From: Leptoclinus maculatus
Lineage: Eukaryota; Chordata; Actinopteri; Perciformes; Stichaeidae
Direction of reading: 5' to 3'
Assembly: GCA_032191485.1 (NCBI GenBank)
Contig: JAVDOI010000016.1
Span: 2,759,453 to 2,823,452, forward strand
Length of the DNA: 64,000 bases
Positions 24,311 to 38,477 of the stretch are shown here, one piece after another (within the stretch, counting starts at the first letter, position 1; the number at the start of each line of letters is the position of its first letter). The notes under the pieces are model-generated. The model worked only from the letters and a program-made list of their open reading frames with translations. It was not told the DNA's origin and made no database searches. A program made the translations under genes and the position numbers.

Positions 24311-25434
24311 AGTGTTGTGCTGTTTATACGCCTTGCCATGAGATCAGGTTGGCTAATGAGAGGTTGTGCAACATTTGAAATGGAAACACAGCAATTGACA
24401 ATTGACAGACATATTAACCTCTTGAATAGCACTTTAAGATATTACTGTTTTTCTTCTACTCCTGTAATAGTGTTTTTAATTAGTCTTCCCTACATGTTTT
24501 TATCACTATTTATATAATTCTTTAATTAGTCTGCACTGTTTCTTGTCCGTGTTGTCTGCAAAATTAGCTCACCAAAGTATTCTAACGTCAATAAGGTTAA
24601 ATCAACTCAAAAACAAGTTGTAATCACATAAACACACACATGTATACGTCAGATGACTATTGTTTTTCAGTAGTTGTCCAGAATCTGAGCCCTGAAAGGC
24701 AACACACTAATACACTAACAAGTTGTCACAATAGCTCATTAGGAAACAATCGGGCGTCTGTGTTTTCACACGGAGCGAATTAAACCTGCGGTTCAGAATC
24801 AACACAGACAGCGTGGAAAAGAAAGGACGACTGTTGGAAAATAATGAGAGAAAACTGAGATAAAGGAAGGATTGAAGGTTAGGGCGGATGAAGGTTAAGC
24901 TCAAAAGCCCAAATTCTCCGTGATGACAGACATCGTGCATCGCAGAGGAAAAGATGGGCGTGACAACCTCCAGTAAAACCACAACCACAAACCAACCACA
25001 CTTTTTCTTTTACGTTCTCACCTACTGAATCTTTGAGTCATTGTTTAAGTGTTTGTTGACTCAAACCTGCAGTTCATCATACAGTCACTTCCCCAAAATT
25101 ATGATTGAGCCCCTATGTGGGCGAGCATCCACCCTGCCTAGGAATGAATTCATCAATTCTACCCCACAGGCATTTTAACATTTGCCCAGTTCACATCATT
25201 TCTACTGTCGCTGTAGCAATATCTTGACACAAGTTGTGGTAGTAAGACTTGGATAGGACTCGCTCATGTGTGAGTCGCATGTGTGAATGTGCATTTGTGT
25301 GTTCGTATGTGAAGGTGAGGGCATGTGACACTTCTGCATGTATTAGAGTGTGTGTGTGTGTGTTAAACATAATTGTATGAAAGTATGCTGAAAGTATGTC
25401 AAAGCTGTTTGTGTATGATGTCCTGCGCTGGAGC

Positions 25435-25438
<4 letters not shown>
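24311..25438. other. Intergenic sequence without gene
   Basis: Unique AT-rich sequence. A short TG tract lies at about 25348-25363. No supported gene. Confidence 0.4.

Positions 25439-25479
<41 letters not shown>
25439..25479 (+). repeat. (GT)n microsatellite
   Basis: Uninterrupted GT run of about 40 bp. Confidence 0.95.
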
Positions 25480-25481
<2 letters not shown>

Positions 25482-27535
25482 ATGTTGGTGTGTAGCATTC
25501 TGCAATATCGCTGTTTGCAAAACACGCCTCACAGAGCAGGTATGCGTCTTCTGCGGCGGCAAACAGGTAAGAACAAATCTGCAGCATCCAGAGGAGATGT
25601 GCTGCCTCGGCCGAGGAATCCTTCACATTCTTTCTTTTGTTGTGACTGAGACACAAAAATACACTTTAAATCACCTTCATGTCTCCGCAGACGCTGCTGG
25701 AAGCGTCTTCATCTTTTGTTTGACCACAAATATTAGAGAGGAACTTAAGATAGATAGACAACAGCATGATAGTTATGTTCATTTGAATTAGTTGAGTGAG
25801 CCAGAAGCATTGAGACACTTACAAATGTCGTCAGTTAAATACCAGACAAACTGACGTAGGTCATGAAATGAACAAAGGTGCCTCAGGAGCTATTTGAACT
25901 TTGGAGTGACACCTTTGTTTTCCTTGTTTGTAGCCCAGCAAAAATGTCAGGCCAATGTACAAAATAAGACAAAACGATCACTACATTTGATGTGGACAAT
26001 CATCCTTTGACCTCATTCCATTACTTTGTTTCTTCTTCCTACACATGTGACACGTCTATCCTCCTCAAAGTATTAGTTACACAAGGGGTAGAGGAATTGT
26101 TGGAGGAAATTGAGAATTTCTTCTCTAGTTGTGTCCTAAAACACACTTTATCTCACTAATGACTTATAGAAAATATGTTTGACTGGAAAAGTACAAGCTA
26201 ACAAGTCTTAAAGGGATGTGATGTCCACTTCTCAAGCAAACAGAGAGAATATGTACAGCATATACCAAGCAGTTGAGGCTGGAGCATTTAAACAGTAAGA
26301 GGTGGTAGAACACAAGAAAACGAATAAACAGCAATTCTGAAAATCTGTTAATCATGAAGCAAAAATACCAAACAATAAGTATTATAAGTAGTCTTTTTGG
26401 GTTTAAGTAGGCTGGGTTGCACCAACAAGGATGAATTCATGAACTTATCTAAGATACATTCTAGTCACAGTTTAAGGGTTTAAAATGAGTTGAGATAAAG
26501 AATTTAAAGACAATCTCAGTTGAGTTTAAACTTAAATTAAAGAGTTTAATCAACATGTAGATGCTTGTTTACTCAAATTAAAAAAAGAGGGAGGGGTCTG
26601 CTCTGTATTCTTTAACACAATTTTACACAGTTTGTTTGATAGCTAATAAGTCAAGTAGTTGGCATAACTTTACTCATGATGGCTCAACAGAGCAGCTCCA
26701 ATTTCTCCTCCTTTGAGAAAAAGTTGTCGACTGAATTAATGGAGCAATGTGGCCAAATAATAGAAGATAAAAGAATTTTATAAAAGAATTTTATTATTGT
26801 GAAAAACATTTCACAATAATGAAAAATGAGACTGCCTGTTGGACCAATCTTCCTGTTCAGCTCCATAACTATTTCCTTGCTGAACCGGTATTTTGAGACA
26901 AATTCAGCAGCAGCATAAAGTCAGTTCCTTAACTTTCTGTGATGAACTTGATGATTTTGCTGAATCCATCTAAAAAAAAGCCTTTTTTATAGTTAAACCT
27001 TCTCAATTGGAGTTTAAAGTTCCAGTGCAGCATAATTACATTTGATCTAGGTTTAGGGTCAAAACTAAACGGACGCTAAAAGAAAAGTCTAGATTTAATC
27101 TTTCTTAATTTTCAAGCTTGTTTTAAATATTCAAATGTATCGAACAAGGTTTTCAAGACATTTGAACATTCTTTCAATGAATGAACCATACCTGCACTGT
27201 GGCTATGTTCAACAGCCTGCTGAGTTGTATTTCCTACTAGTTTCATTCATGAATTTATCAGGACAGACACAGGTAACACCCCCTTCCAACAGCAAACACA
27301 CACCTACACACACACACACACACTTACACATGCCCCGAATGCTCTGCTAATCAGCACAGTTAGCCTGCTGTCGCCTGTTGCTAATTGAAAGGTTTGTTGT
27401 GTAAACACATCAGCACGACCGGCCTGATTTAGCCTCCGTCTCTACTCCTCCTTCCCCCGCTCGTTCTTCTCTTGCCTTACCCACTTCTCCTCTCCTTTCC
27501 TTACTGTTAGCTTCCCTTCGCAGACTTTTATAGTT
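25480..27535. other. Intergenic sequence without gene
   Basis: Unique AT-rich sequence. It contains the hairpin at 26793-26820 (listed separately) and a short CA tract at 27297-27322. The open frames have no recognisable product. Confidence 0.4.
26793..26820. repeat. Perfect inverted repeat, 12-bp arms, 4-bp loop
   Basis: ATTATTGTGAAA (26793-26804) and its reverse complement TTTCACAATAAT (26809-26820) are separated by AACA. Confidence 0.8.
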
Positions 27536-27539
27536 GGCA

Positions 27540-27900
27540 CCACAGGATGTGCTGAACGATTTCACGGAGAGTTTGAGGAGCCAGCCATGTTTGTCCAAAT
27601 GCTCGAACCATCCAAACAGATTGTGCGTGGTGTTTCAGTGAGGAAAGCATCAGAGTTTCTATTCAGCCGGCACAGACAGTAGATTTGCAGATGCAAGAAC
27701 AAAAAAAATAACTCTGGAGCTGCCGGTCTCGGAGATTGAAGCAGATAAATTGATCCGCGGTTATCTGACCCCTCAGGATGGAGAGTAAACACAGACAGCA
27801 GGCGATCATCAGCGCTTATCAGCTCGCTAACTGCTCTGCCCCTGATAACACACAAACACACATATGATAACCTAAACACACTCATTAGAGAAGAGGATTT
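27540..27900. promoter_or_regulatory. Candidate regulatory island 9
   Basis: Complex non-repetitive sequence with a bicoid/OTX-free but GATA-like composition: CAGATAAATTGATCCGCGG, GTTATCTGACCCC, GCGCTTATCAGC and CCCCTGATAACAC give four GATA/TATC words in about 120 bp. The minus-strand open frame across it shows no family resemblance. Confidence 0.28.
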
Positions 27901-28179
27901 TCGGTGACTACTGTTAATCTGTTGGTGGTAGTGGGAGAGACACTTTACAATCACAGATATTTAACTCATCTGACCTTTTCTCCCCCAATATGATATTCAA
28001 ACTCAGGCTGGCAAATACTTAGTAGGCTTAGACTGTGCTTTTTACTACACTAAGATGAGTCTTCATGTAAACGCATGGTGTTACTGTGAAACACCCAACA
28101 AAGACAAAAGTAACAGCCTTCAGAAAAAAAAGTGTCATCTGAAGTAACTGAAGTAAAAGTAATTATTTGAGTCTCCCAC

Positions 28180-28350
28180 CCGGATAAGCTTCCTGCAACA
28201 GATGTTTGCGTCAGGTTTGGGTTGCACCTCCTCCGCAGTCATTCCCCATAATGACTCAGTCAAACATTGACAGTAGCAGAGTCACACCAGAGGGATTTGC
28301 ATACTGGACTGAAATGGATCTGAGCTCATTGAGACAGATAAGTTAAGAGT
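28180..28350. promoter_or_regulatory. Candidate regulatory island 10 with octamer
   Basis: Contains AATGACTCAGTC (AP-1-like TGACTCA), CATTGACAG (MEIS-like) and a perfect POU octamer ATTTGCAT at 28295-28302 within about 60 bp. Inferred. Confidence 0.3.
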
Positions 28351-28379
28351 TTTTTAAATGGCTGCTGTGGTTAAACCTG

Positions 28380-28380
<1 letters not shown>

Positions 28381-28465
<85 letters not shown>
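28381..28465 (+). repeat. Compound (CA)n(CGCA)n(CA)n microsatellite
   Basis: CA run interrupted in the middle by four CGCA units. Confidence 0.96.
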
Positions 28466-29043
28466 TTTTTTAAAAGGTCCAGAAAAAGTCTATTTCTAAA
28501 ATAGTCCCACAATTTTACAAAAAAATACAAAATGTCTTTCATATTTAAATATGAAATACCAAACATGTTTTTATATCTGTCAGATTTTATTTGTGTGTTA
28601 TTGTATTCTTAAGAAAATGTTTTGGATGTTGTGGAAAGAATAATGTGAATTGTTTTGTTCCTTACGTACATTTTTGCTTTTCAGCAGCTTTTTCTTAAAT
28701 AAAGCATCCTTGAACGCATACAAAAATTACAATTTGTTTCTTTAAGCTGATTTTTAATAGAATTTATCTGAAGCCAAAGGCGGCTTGTAGTCATGTTCAT
28801 GAACTAAACTACACAAAACGGTGGTATGGCCCTTCAGCTGTACCTTCAGCTCAGGTCAATGTACCTTCCTCTGAGTCAACACGCTTTAAACACAGCCGGA
28901 GGGCAGCAGCACAAGATATGTCGGGTAATTGCTTGTAATTAGCGTCATTAACGTGTGAAGATGTGTATGAGAGAATGTGTAAAAGTGTGTGTGGGTGTGG
29001 GTGTGTGTGTTAGGGGTTACACAGAGGTAAGAAGAAGCAGAGT

Positions 29044-29092
29044 GGAGGAGGAGGAGGAGGAGGAGGAGGAGGAGGAGGAGGAGGAGGAGGAG
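29044..29092 (+). repeat. (GGA)n trinucleotide tract
   Basis: About 16 GGA/GAG units. A polypurine tract that could form unusual DNA structures. Confidence 0.95.
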
Positions 29093-29161
29093 CCTTTCAA
29101 CTTTTAATGTCTGCGGTCAATCGACTGAAACCCTGGAACTAAACCAACTGTCTGCTGATGT

Positions 29162-29164
<3 letters not shown>

Positions 29165-29223
<59 letters not shown>
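29165..29223 (+). repeat. (TG)n microsatellite
   Basis: Uninterrupted TG run of about 59 bp. Confidence 0.96.
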
Positions 29224-29226
<3 letters not shown>

Positions 29227-29283
29227 ATTACTGTAAAACACTGAAGCACACATACGAGTGCAATGTGTGTGTAAATGCTTTAC

Positions 29284-29618
29284 TTCTATACTTGTGAGGA
29301 CCCTTATCGACATAGGAAGAATGGAGGATCGGACAAAATGTCTTCACTTTCCAAGAATGTCTCACTCTTCTCAGATTGTCCTCGTTATGGAAACATTACA
29401 CTTTTTTTTTCAAAAATATCTCCACTTTACAATGTCGACAAATGTCCTCACTGGCTGAAAAATGTCTTCTCTTTCCAAAATATCCTCACTTGCTAAAGCA
29501 TGTCCTCACTTTCCAAAAATGTCTTCACATTCCTAAAGATGTTCTCACCGGTTAAAAAATGTCACCATGTCCTCACTTTCAAGGTTTAAAACTCAATCTG
29601 GTCCTCACAAAGATGGAA
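29284..29618. mobile_element. MITE-like element with inverted ends and minisatellite core
   Basis: The left end TTCTATACTTGTGAGGACC (29284-29302) matches 16 of 19 positions of the reverse complement of the right end (29600-29618, read TTCCATCTTTGTGAGGACC). Between them, diverged units of about 24 bp with the core AATGTCCTCACTTTCCAAAA repeat roughly ten times. No coding capacity. The pattern is common in teleosts and may be a foldback element. A target-site duplication was not clear. Confidence 0.6.
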
Positions 29619-29619
29619 A

Positions 29620-31952
29620 CAAAAACACACACTCACTCAGTTGATACCACAGTGAGGCCATGCCATTCCCCGTCCCTTCATCAGAAGATGTAACCTCTCT
29701 GCTGTTATTATCATATCAGGTTCACAAAGGGCCTGAGTAGGAAGAGAGAGAGGTTTAATACACAGTACATGAACAATAACTCCCACTGATGGACCTTAAT
29801 GTACCGGTATGTACATTAGAAATGGAGCGATAGACCACCTAGTGTTGATGTCCTCCTTCTCCAGGGAATCCCTCGGTCGGGTATCTGATCAGCTAGGATG
29901 CCGTTTTAGCGGCTCAGGGTTGCTCTATTTAATTGTTTAAATGTCAGTAAAGTTTCTGAGAGTTCATGATCTGGTAATTAGAGTTGTCTGCAGTGTCAGA
30001 CAAGGAAGGTGTCTGTTTCCCCTCCGCCTAAAGGCCCTGAAATGGACATCAATAAGAATGGGAAGGCGTTCGTGGTTCTGTTTATCCTACGCTGGGTGTC
30101 TGCATCGGTCGACATGTTCATGCCACACACGCATGTCATGCATTTTGCATCTGTTGATATTGGCCCAATTTTAGTATTAATATTTTAAAAAAAGTTCCGT
30201 TCTCCAGAGGAAACTATTTCCTCAAGACCCCCAAAAAAACCCCAAACACATATTTACATATATAAAGTAAACTGTCAGCAGTGTGGACAGTATGGAATCT
30301 GAAAACATTGAGAGCTTCACAAGTATAATTAATACCTCTACTAGCAGTGTTGACCCCTCATACCCTCGAGGGCCTTAACTCCTTATAGGTTCAGATGAAA
30401 ATCTCAAGTTGTTGCTCGATAATTTGACATTTGACAGGCACTACTGTTTTCATGCACTAAAGCCATAAATACATTCTTACTCAAGTACAATGAAAACATT
30501 GCTTGGTCCAGTTTACTGTACACACACACTTACAGTAACAAGCTGCAGACCTCTCTTGCTTTTTTCTCTCACGTAGACCTCCAGACCCCGGAGGAGCTCA
30601 GTGACCCCGGCTAACGTTAGCGGTTGTCCAGCTGGCAGCCTCTGGCAGCTTCCAGCAGTACGGTTGACTGGAGGGCTGAACCCGCCACACCGCTGGGCTC
30701 TAATCCTGTTAAGGAGGAAAGAGACAATTACTCTGCTTTGCTTCGGTTCAGCGCTCAGATCCGCTCCTGCCGACTGCTCAGAGCAACAACATTCACCTTC
30801 ACCGCCAAACGGCTGCAGGGGAGTACGCTGCTCTGTCTTTAACCTCTACAGGTGCCACGTGTTGACTTTTCTCTACATCTATTCATCTCTTTCATCTCAA
30901 CTTCTGTGACTCGAAGTGAAGTGAAATCAAAGTAACGCAAACCTGATGTACTTGGTGTGTAAACTCTGTTCAAACGGTTCAGTAGGAGTGTTGTTAAACA
31001 ACAGAAACACCTGCACACCAACTTCAAACCATCATTTCATATTAACCACTCAATGACACCTGTGTCGTCAGCAAGAGTGGCATCACACAAGAGTAAAACA
31101 CTCTATTTTGAGTGAAAAGTAATGTACATGGTATGAACATTACTTCTTGTCACACCGTTTTAGAGGTGATACACCTCTATCGAAGAACCACGTCAGAAAC
31201 ATGGACACATCGACAGAGAGGCAAAGAAAGAACATGTGCATAAACAGCAGGAGGAGAGAAACATAGTTACAATGTTCAACTACAGTAATGTCAATATAAG
31301 GAACACACGAACACCATCTCGCCCACACAGTGGCACAGACCCTGACTTGTGCGGATCACAAACACAAAAAAAGGGTGGATGACTTTTTTTCCCTCGGAGA
31401 CAGACACAGGGTGGAGCTTAAAGACACAAACGCCTGCTAATCACCACTTGTCACAACTCTGGGTTTGGTTTCAAAAGCTGCGTGTCGCTGCATCAATCTC
31501 CGTGATCCCCGGCTCACCTCGTCTCAGCTTCAAAGATCATCTCTCTGTCTCTCTGTCTGTCTGTCTGTCTGGGTGTCTGGAGGTGTGTTTAAGGCTGCAT
31601 TGTCCTGGCTGCATCATCCAGGCATGCAGGGCGTTGTTGCTCCACTTGTGAATGTCTTTTGAGGGACTGTTAACATTTTTAGCAGCACAGGAGCGCATGT
31701 GTACTTCAGTAACAGTGGGTGGGTTTGCCTCTGTGGTAAATTGATCATTCACCAGAAAGATGACAGGGAAGAAGGGGGAATGGAGAGAGAAATGTTGAGC
31801 GACACGCAACAAAAGTTGTGAACCAGCGATGTTCAGACATCATCAGACAAGATATATATATTCTCAGCTAAGTTAACAGTTGTGGCGACTGTGTTCTGAT
31901 GTGAGCAGCACTCCTCTGTGTTTCTAGCACTGTTTGTATGTTGATAAATGCA

Positions 31953-31953
<1 letters not shown>
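29620..31953. other. Intergenic sequence without assigned gene
   Basis: Unique sequence. A GC-richer stretch at 30575-30860 contains the palindrome GCTAACGTTAGC (30610-30621) and an open frame on the plus strand without recognisable product. A (TCTG)n tract lies at about 31546-31570. No gene supported. Confidence 0.4.
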
Positions 31954-32048
<95 letters not shown>

Positions 32049-32057
32049 ACACACACA
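31954..32057 (+). repeat. (CA)n microsatellite
   Basis: CA run of about 100 bp with a CC interruption near the right end. Confidence 0.97.
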
Positions 32058-32157
32058 GGTGTTACACATTAAATTAGAATGGTGTAATTTTCAGATAATT
32101 GCTGGGATTCAACAATACAACAGGAAGAGACTCTGCAGCTTAGTCTGAGTATGTCTG

Positions 32158-32160
<3 letters not shown>

Positions 32161-32216
<56 letters not shown>
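32161..32216 (+). repeat. (GT)n(GA)n microsatellite
   Basis: About 42 bp of GT followed by GAGAGA to 32216. Complementary in sense to the CA tracts on either side. Confidence 0.97.
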
Positions 32217-32720
<504 letters not shown>

Positions 32721-32744
32721 AGCCCCTCTCTAAGTAGCTCAATA

Positions 32745-32885
32745 CTAAACAAATTAGCAGATAGTAGTCATATTTCTCATTCAGAATGCGCCGGTTGTCC
32801 CTGAGCGGTCCATTAATCATACTGAATTGACAGGGCGGTCCATGATGAAAGCTACCTGTCATGCTGTCCACTTGTGACGCTCAAA
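32745..32885. promoter_or_regulatory. Candidate regulatory island 11
   Basis: Contains CCATTAATCATACTG (homeodomain), AATTGACAGGG and ACCTGTCATGC (MEIS-like TGACAG and CTGTCA words) in about 70 bp, just right of the PBX/MEIS islands. Confidence 0.33.
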
Positions 32886-34778
32886 CTTTTTTCTTCCTCT
32901 CTTCCCTCTTCTGTCTCCTCTTTCTCCATTCTCTCTTTCTTCCAGGGTTTTTTGTTTCTCTAAGCTCCAGCAGCCCCCCCTCCCCACCCCCCCCCCACCC
33001 CTCCCTAAGAAGAAAAGAACATGAAAGAAAGACTAGAAGCTCAGGGGGAAGGAAGGAATGCATTGAGTGAGTGTATGATTGACCCCTTCAGTGTATCTCT
33101 GTTGCCTTTCAGGGCCTGCATGTGTCAGGCAGAGTCAGCCCGCCGACTGAAGAAGCTGCAAAAAAACTGCAAACTCTGCTTGTTTTTCTTTCTCTTACCT
33201 GAACTGAACGTTGACCGCGTCGTCTGCTGTTGAGTGAGTTTTCGTGACCCCATCAGACCTGTTCAAAACCCCCACAAGGCCCTCAGTTTGACGCGTATGT
33301 TTTCAGTTTGCACTTTTGGAGGTGTGGGGTTTTCATCGTAGGAGTGCAAGAAGACATTTTATTCTTTCTCTTTCTTCTTCTCATGGGGAAAGCTCGGGTT
33401 GTTATTGTTTTGTTTAAAAGGATCTTCTTTTGTACTAATGTGGTTACTGTCTTCCCTGAATATACATACATATCATGGAATCATATTTTGTAGTGTAAAT
33501 GGAGTAAGTAAATAAACAAAAGAGAAGAAGGAAAACCATAGCGAAAATGAACAGCGTTAGTACATAGCTTCAGAAGAAATAATAAAAGCCCCCCCCCCCA
33601 AAAGATGATGGATATTTCCATTTGGACTATATTTTCTGTGTATTTGTTATTTGAAATTCTATTATATGTATTATACTGTATATTTTGTGATGTTCACACT
33701 GTGCAATATGTGAACACATCGAGAAAACCTATAACCACTGTATCAACAATATGTTTAAATTTAAAGCATAATGTTTACATTTGAAAACAAATATGCATTA
33801 CATTTATATATTTCTCATGATTTTATTCTTCTTGTTTTCTTTGCTTTGTTCAATTGTGGAAAAATGTTGCTGTCTAATTAGTACCTTATAAGTTTCATCC
33901 AGAATATGATAAATAACTCTGGATTGTTTGTCATTTTCAATTCTGGCGTTTTGTACGTCTATAGATTAACTATAGATTAATGCTGACAAAGGTTCAGTTG
34001 ATCAGATTTATGTCTCCACTATCTCATTGAGTAGTTAAGAATCCGTTTTTATGTTTCTGTGATCATCCTGTTGGCTGCTTGAAGGAGAATTTCTATGAAT
34101 TAAAGACTTATGATTTCATAGGTATATAGCTGTGGTGCGGTAACATATTTTAAGTGATGCTCAGGTCAGATGCACACTGGGAGATATTCTGAGGTGGTTC
34201 TGGAGGTGGCTGCATGGTTGGACATTTTAATGGATAAGGCTTCGTCTTGGCAATGGAGAGAGGAAGGCAAGTTTGAACCCACATGGAGGTGAACACTTTT
34301 GAGAGGTTAAACAAGGAGAGGGGCAGATTTAAAGCGTCGACTCTGAGGGGGTCTCGCGGTCGATGCTGATCTGGCTGGAAGGGAGACACAAGCTGTGTCT
34401 GACTGCAGCAGAATCCATTCAGCAGAAGGTCAGAGGAGTTTTCTTTTGGTTTCAACTATGACCTCTGTCTCCTCAGACAGCCGACCCAACATCTATAGTC
34501 TGAACAAACAAAAATGGCTGTTCGGCACTGTTTTTGTTGGTCTGAGGTTTGAAGACGTGAAGAACCTGATGATCACTTTTTTCTCTTTCCTTTTTTTCAC
34601 CCGTCTCTTTCTCTCTGTTGACTTGAGTTCTTTCTCTGTATTTCACTTTCTTTTTGCTCGTTTCCTTTATTGTATCGTCTTTTGTCCTCTACATTTCTGT
34701 CTTGGTCATTTACTTTCTTTCCCTTTTACTTTGCCACAGTTTCTTTGACTACACTTGATTAATTGATCACTAAAACAT

Positions 34779-34780
<2 letters not shown>
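32886..34780. other. Intergenic sequence; polypyrimidine then polypurine tract at its start
   Basis: 32886-33006 is almost pure pyrimidine, including long C runs, and 33007-33060 is mostly purine. Beyond that is AT-rich unique sequence with a C run at 33590-33599. No gene supported. Confidence 0.45.
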
Positions 34781-34828
<48 letters not shown>

Positions 34829-34829
34829 T
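34781..34829 (+). repeat. (TG)n(AG)n microsatellite
   Basis: TG run followed by AG units. Confidence 0.95.
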
Positions 34830-35632
<803 letters not shown>

Positions 35633-35792
35633 TTCTCTGCCATCCATCACGCAGGACAAGTGTTCCAGTACATTATGAGTCTCTGTGGGTTTTTACTTTC
35701 TCATTAAATCAGCTTTTATTCAGCTGGCCAAACGTCCTTCCTCCTCTCTTTTCATAGTGATTGCGACCCTCCCTCACCTAGCAGGGGAGAGT

Positions 35793-35793
<1 letters not shown>

Positions 35794-35880
<87 letters not shown>
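35794..35880 (+). repeat. (CA)n microsatellite
   Basis: Uninterrupted CA run of about 86 bp. Confidence 0.97.
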
Positions 35881-35881
<1 letters not shown>

Positions 35882-36429
35882 GCCAATACAATTACCATGG
35901 AGGGCATTAGGAGGGGCAGCTCCCCGTGTGTTTAGCTCCCTCATTGTTCTTGCCGTTTCCCTGCTGCTCGTCTCATCTGTTTGTGTCAGTCTGAGCCGAG
36001 CTGGTGCTCCGTCCTACCTGACACCAGATCATACAGTTAATCCAACTATCCAATTCATGTATTGATAACACATCAGTCTGCTCCTTTACAATTAAATCTC
36101 CTTTAAGAGGCACAAGCTATGACACAGAGACGGTTTGAGGCAAACATTGCAGCCACGCAATTACAAATTCTTATGTTTTTTTAAACTATGTGCATTTTCC
36201 ATCCAAAGGAACAGATTTTGATGTTTTGCTAGTGTGTCAAATTCCTGCCAGCTTCAGTTGCACTTTAAAGTATCAGTGAGGAACTCTTCATGAAACAGCT
36301 TCGATTTAATACCGATTCCTCGATATGACCTTTAGAAGTAAACAAGACCGTCAGTGAGATGATTGGCTATTTCTATATAGTTATTCTTAATGTTTGTCAT
36401 TGTGCCAAAGTGTCGGTTTCCGCACAAAA
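35881..36429. other. Intergenic sequence without gene
   Basis: Unique sequence. No supported gene. Confidence 0.4.
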
Positions 36430-36593
36430 TTAGAGAAAATCATGCAGGTTCACCAGTAACTCCATCAGCTCAGTCTTCAGAGGGGCCTCCTCCGGCCAGG
36501 AGCAGAGCGTCACCTCGCCGCTCCGCTGGTCCCGATTGGGAGGCAACACCAACGCCCCGGTGCTGAAGGCCCAGGCCATATTGCTGGGCCCCG
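36430..36593 (-). other. Possible terminal exon or repeat-borne open frame
   Basis: On the minus strand CTTCCCACCAG forms an acceptor at 36594. The open frame after it reads through SNMAWAFSTGALVLPP and RSGEVTLCSWPEEAPL to ELLVNLHDFL and a TAA at 36430-36432. I recognise no family. The same DNA is homologous to a GC-rich block at 16305-16576 in opposite orientation, where the frame is broken. It is thus either a real last exon with a decayed second copy or part of an unidentified dispersed element. Confidence 0.27.
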
Positions 36594-36640
36594 CTGGTGG
36601 GAAGGGAGGCACGAGAGAACCAGAAACAAGACGTACTCTG
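36435..36640. repeat. Inverted homologue of the block at 16305-16576
   Basis: Plus-strand landmarks AAATCATGCAGGTTCACCAG, AACTCCATCAGCTCAG, GGCCAGGAGCAGAGC, CCTCGCCGCTCC and GGCACGAGAGAACCAGAAAC occur in the same order as on the minus strand at 16.3-16.6 kb. Confidence 0.55.
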
Positions 36641-36993
36641 GTGCTCCAAACACTTCTGCTTTTGTCCACAGGGACCGCCAAGTTACTTGTAGTAGCTTTA
36701 GTCTCAGTAAAATACAGTCTAAAATTGGAAAACATATGATTTTAATTAGGAACTAATAATAAGTAAACAAGTTTAAGTCTGACTAGATGTTTTCAATTCG
36801 ACGATAAAGACACACATTCCTGCACAGAGGATGATGTGTTTCCAAAATATGTTAAAAGTATGCAGAATGACGAGTTCACCACTGAAAAGGTGTTTGACTA
36901 CAAGCAGGTTTGTGTAATCTCAGTCACTCAGTGCAATGCTGTGGTTAACAGACGTAAGGTGGAGCTGCCTGTCGCTATGCAGCGGTGTACTAT

Positions 36994-36995
<2 letters not shown>

Positions 36996-37024
<29 letters not shown>
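36996..37024 (+). repeat. Short (CA)n microsatellite
   Basis: CA run of about 28 bp. Confidence 0.93.
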
Positions 37025-37026
<2 letters not shown>

Positions 37027-37114
37027 CAGGTGGTTCTGGGCCAGACAGTATAATTACAGCTCTCAGCTTCAATCTAAAGCAGAGGGACAGGATGGGATAG
37101 AGTGGTTAACTGAA

Positions 37115-37246
<132 letters not shown>

Positions 37247-37534
37247 ACAGCATACAGCAGCAAGGCTGTGTTGAGACCAAACACTTGTGATACAAAAAAC
37301 GCAGGAGTCAGTGTGGGCGTGTTGTTACAGGTACAATCGTCCAGTGAAATACTAAGTGAGTAAAACGTATCCACGAGTTTGAACGCTCATCAAATGCTAC
37401 TGAACTACGTCGCGAAGAGAACAAAGTAATCTACCGGGAATGTGCTCTTCAATGAATTTGATTGGCCAGCGCAGTGTGTCGCCGAAATATTTTTGCTGAA
37501 GCCTCTGCATCAGGATCGCACACTGGGCCACAGA

Positions 37535-37548
37535 GCGCCATCTAGTGG
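37535..37548 (-). promoter_or_regulatory. Perfect CTCF-type motif CCACTAGATGGCGC
   Basis: The plus strand reads GCGCCATCTAGTGG, that is CCACTAGATGGCGC on the minus strand. This agrees at every position with the CTCF core CCASYAGRKGGCRS. The same word also occurs in some teleost repeats, so it may be a repeat relic rather than an active insulator site. Confidence 0.45.
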
Positions 37549-38477
37549 GCCGCAGATCCACTGCCCAATGTACAAAGCTAGTTGTTTAAATATCTAAATG
37601 TTTAAATATCTAAATGCGTTCAAGAATGCAATTAAATAAAAAAACAATTCAATTTAAATACATCGCCACGGCAGTCACAGCATATCATCGTGCTTTGCCA
37701 CCGTTAGCTAGCTAACACAAAAGTGATGTGGAGAAAACCCAGGGCCAGAAGATGCTCCAAAGTGTCCAAAGTTAGCATTATAGCTGACAGTGGCGTAACA
37801 CATATTTACAGCACAGTTTTGTTTCTACTATTTTTGTCATGTTACGTTTTTCTTTTTTCTCTCATCCATGTGGGGGAAGGTGGTCCTCTGTAATGTTTTT
37901 AACAATCAGAAGTGGGCCTGAAGTTACAAAAGGTTGAGAACCCCTGAAATAAAGGACAGTCCACACTGTGTATTTTCAAGTGAATCTGAAGGGTGGAACA
38001 TGGTTGTCTCTCTTCCATTTAAAGAAATATTAAAGCTTATATCACCACAAATGTACCAATCCACATGCTGACTCTGGTTCTGAGGACAGTGAGGGTGAAA
38101 CAGAGGTCTGTGTGTGGATTGAACAGATGGATTCTGTTGATGTGCTGCTGACATACAATAACTTCAGTGTGAGGAACTCAGAGAGAACAGCAGACAGACA
38201 GGTAAACAGATAATAAAAGATATAAACAACAGAGTATGGATGAATTTGAAGACATCTGTAAGTGTTTTTGTCCATTTCTTCTCTGAGCTGCAAGAGTTAA
38301 TTATTCACTATCAATTAATCAGTTGATTATATTTTTCCAATTAGTTAATAGTTAAAAATGCCCAACATGATTTTCCATCTTCAAATGTTGTCTGACCAAC
38401 AGTCCAAAACATTTCATTGGCTTTAAAGAAAATCTTTTCCTCGAATTCGTGGAGAAAACAAATTGTAATAGAGGAAA
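37549..38477. other. Intergenic sequence without gene
   Basis: AT-rich unique sequence. A 16-bp direct repeat GTTTAAATATCTAAAT occurs twice in tandem at about 37584-37615. No gene. Confidence 0.4.

Noticed and set aside
23929..24378. 149-codon plus-strand open frame
   Set aside because: It runs through a teleost dispersed repeat with a tRNA-like head. No protein family resemblance.
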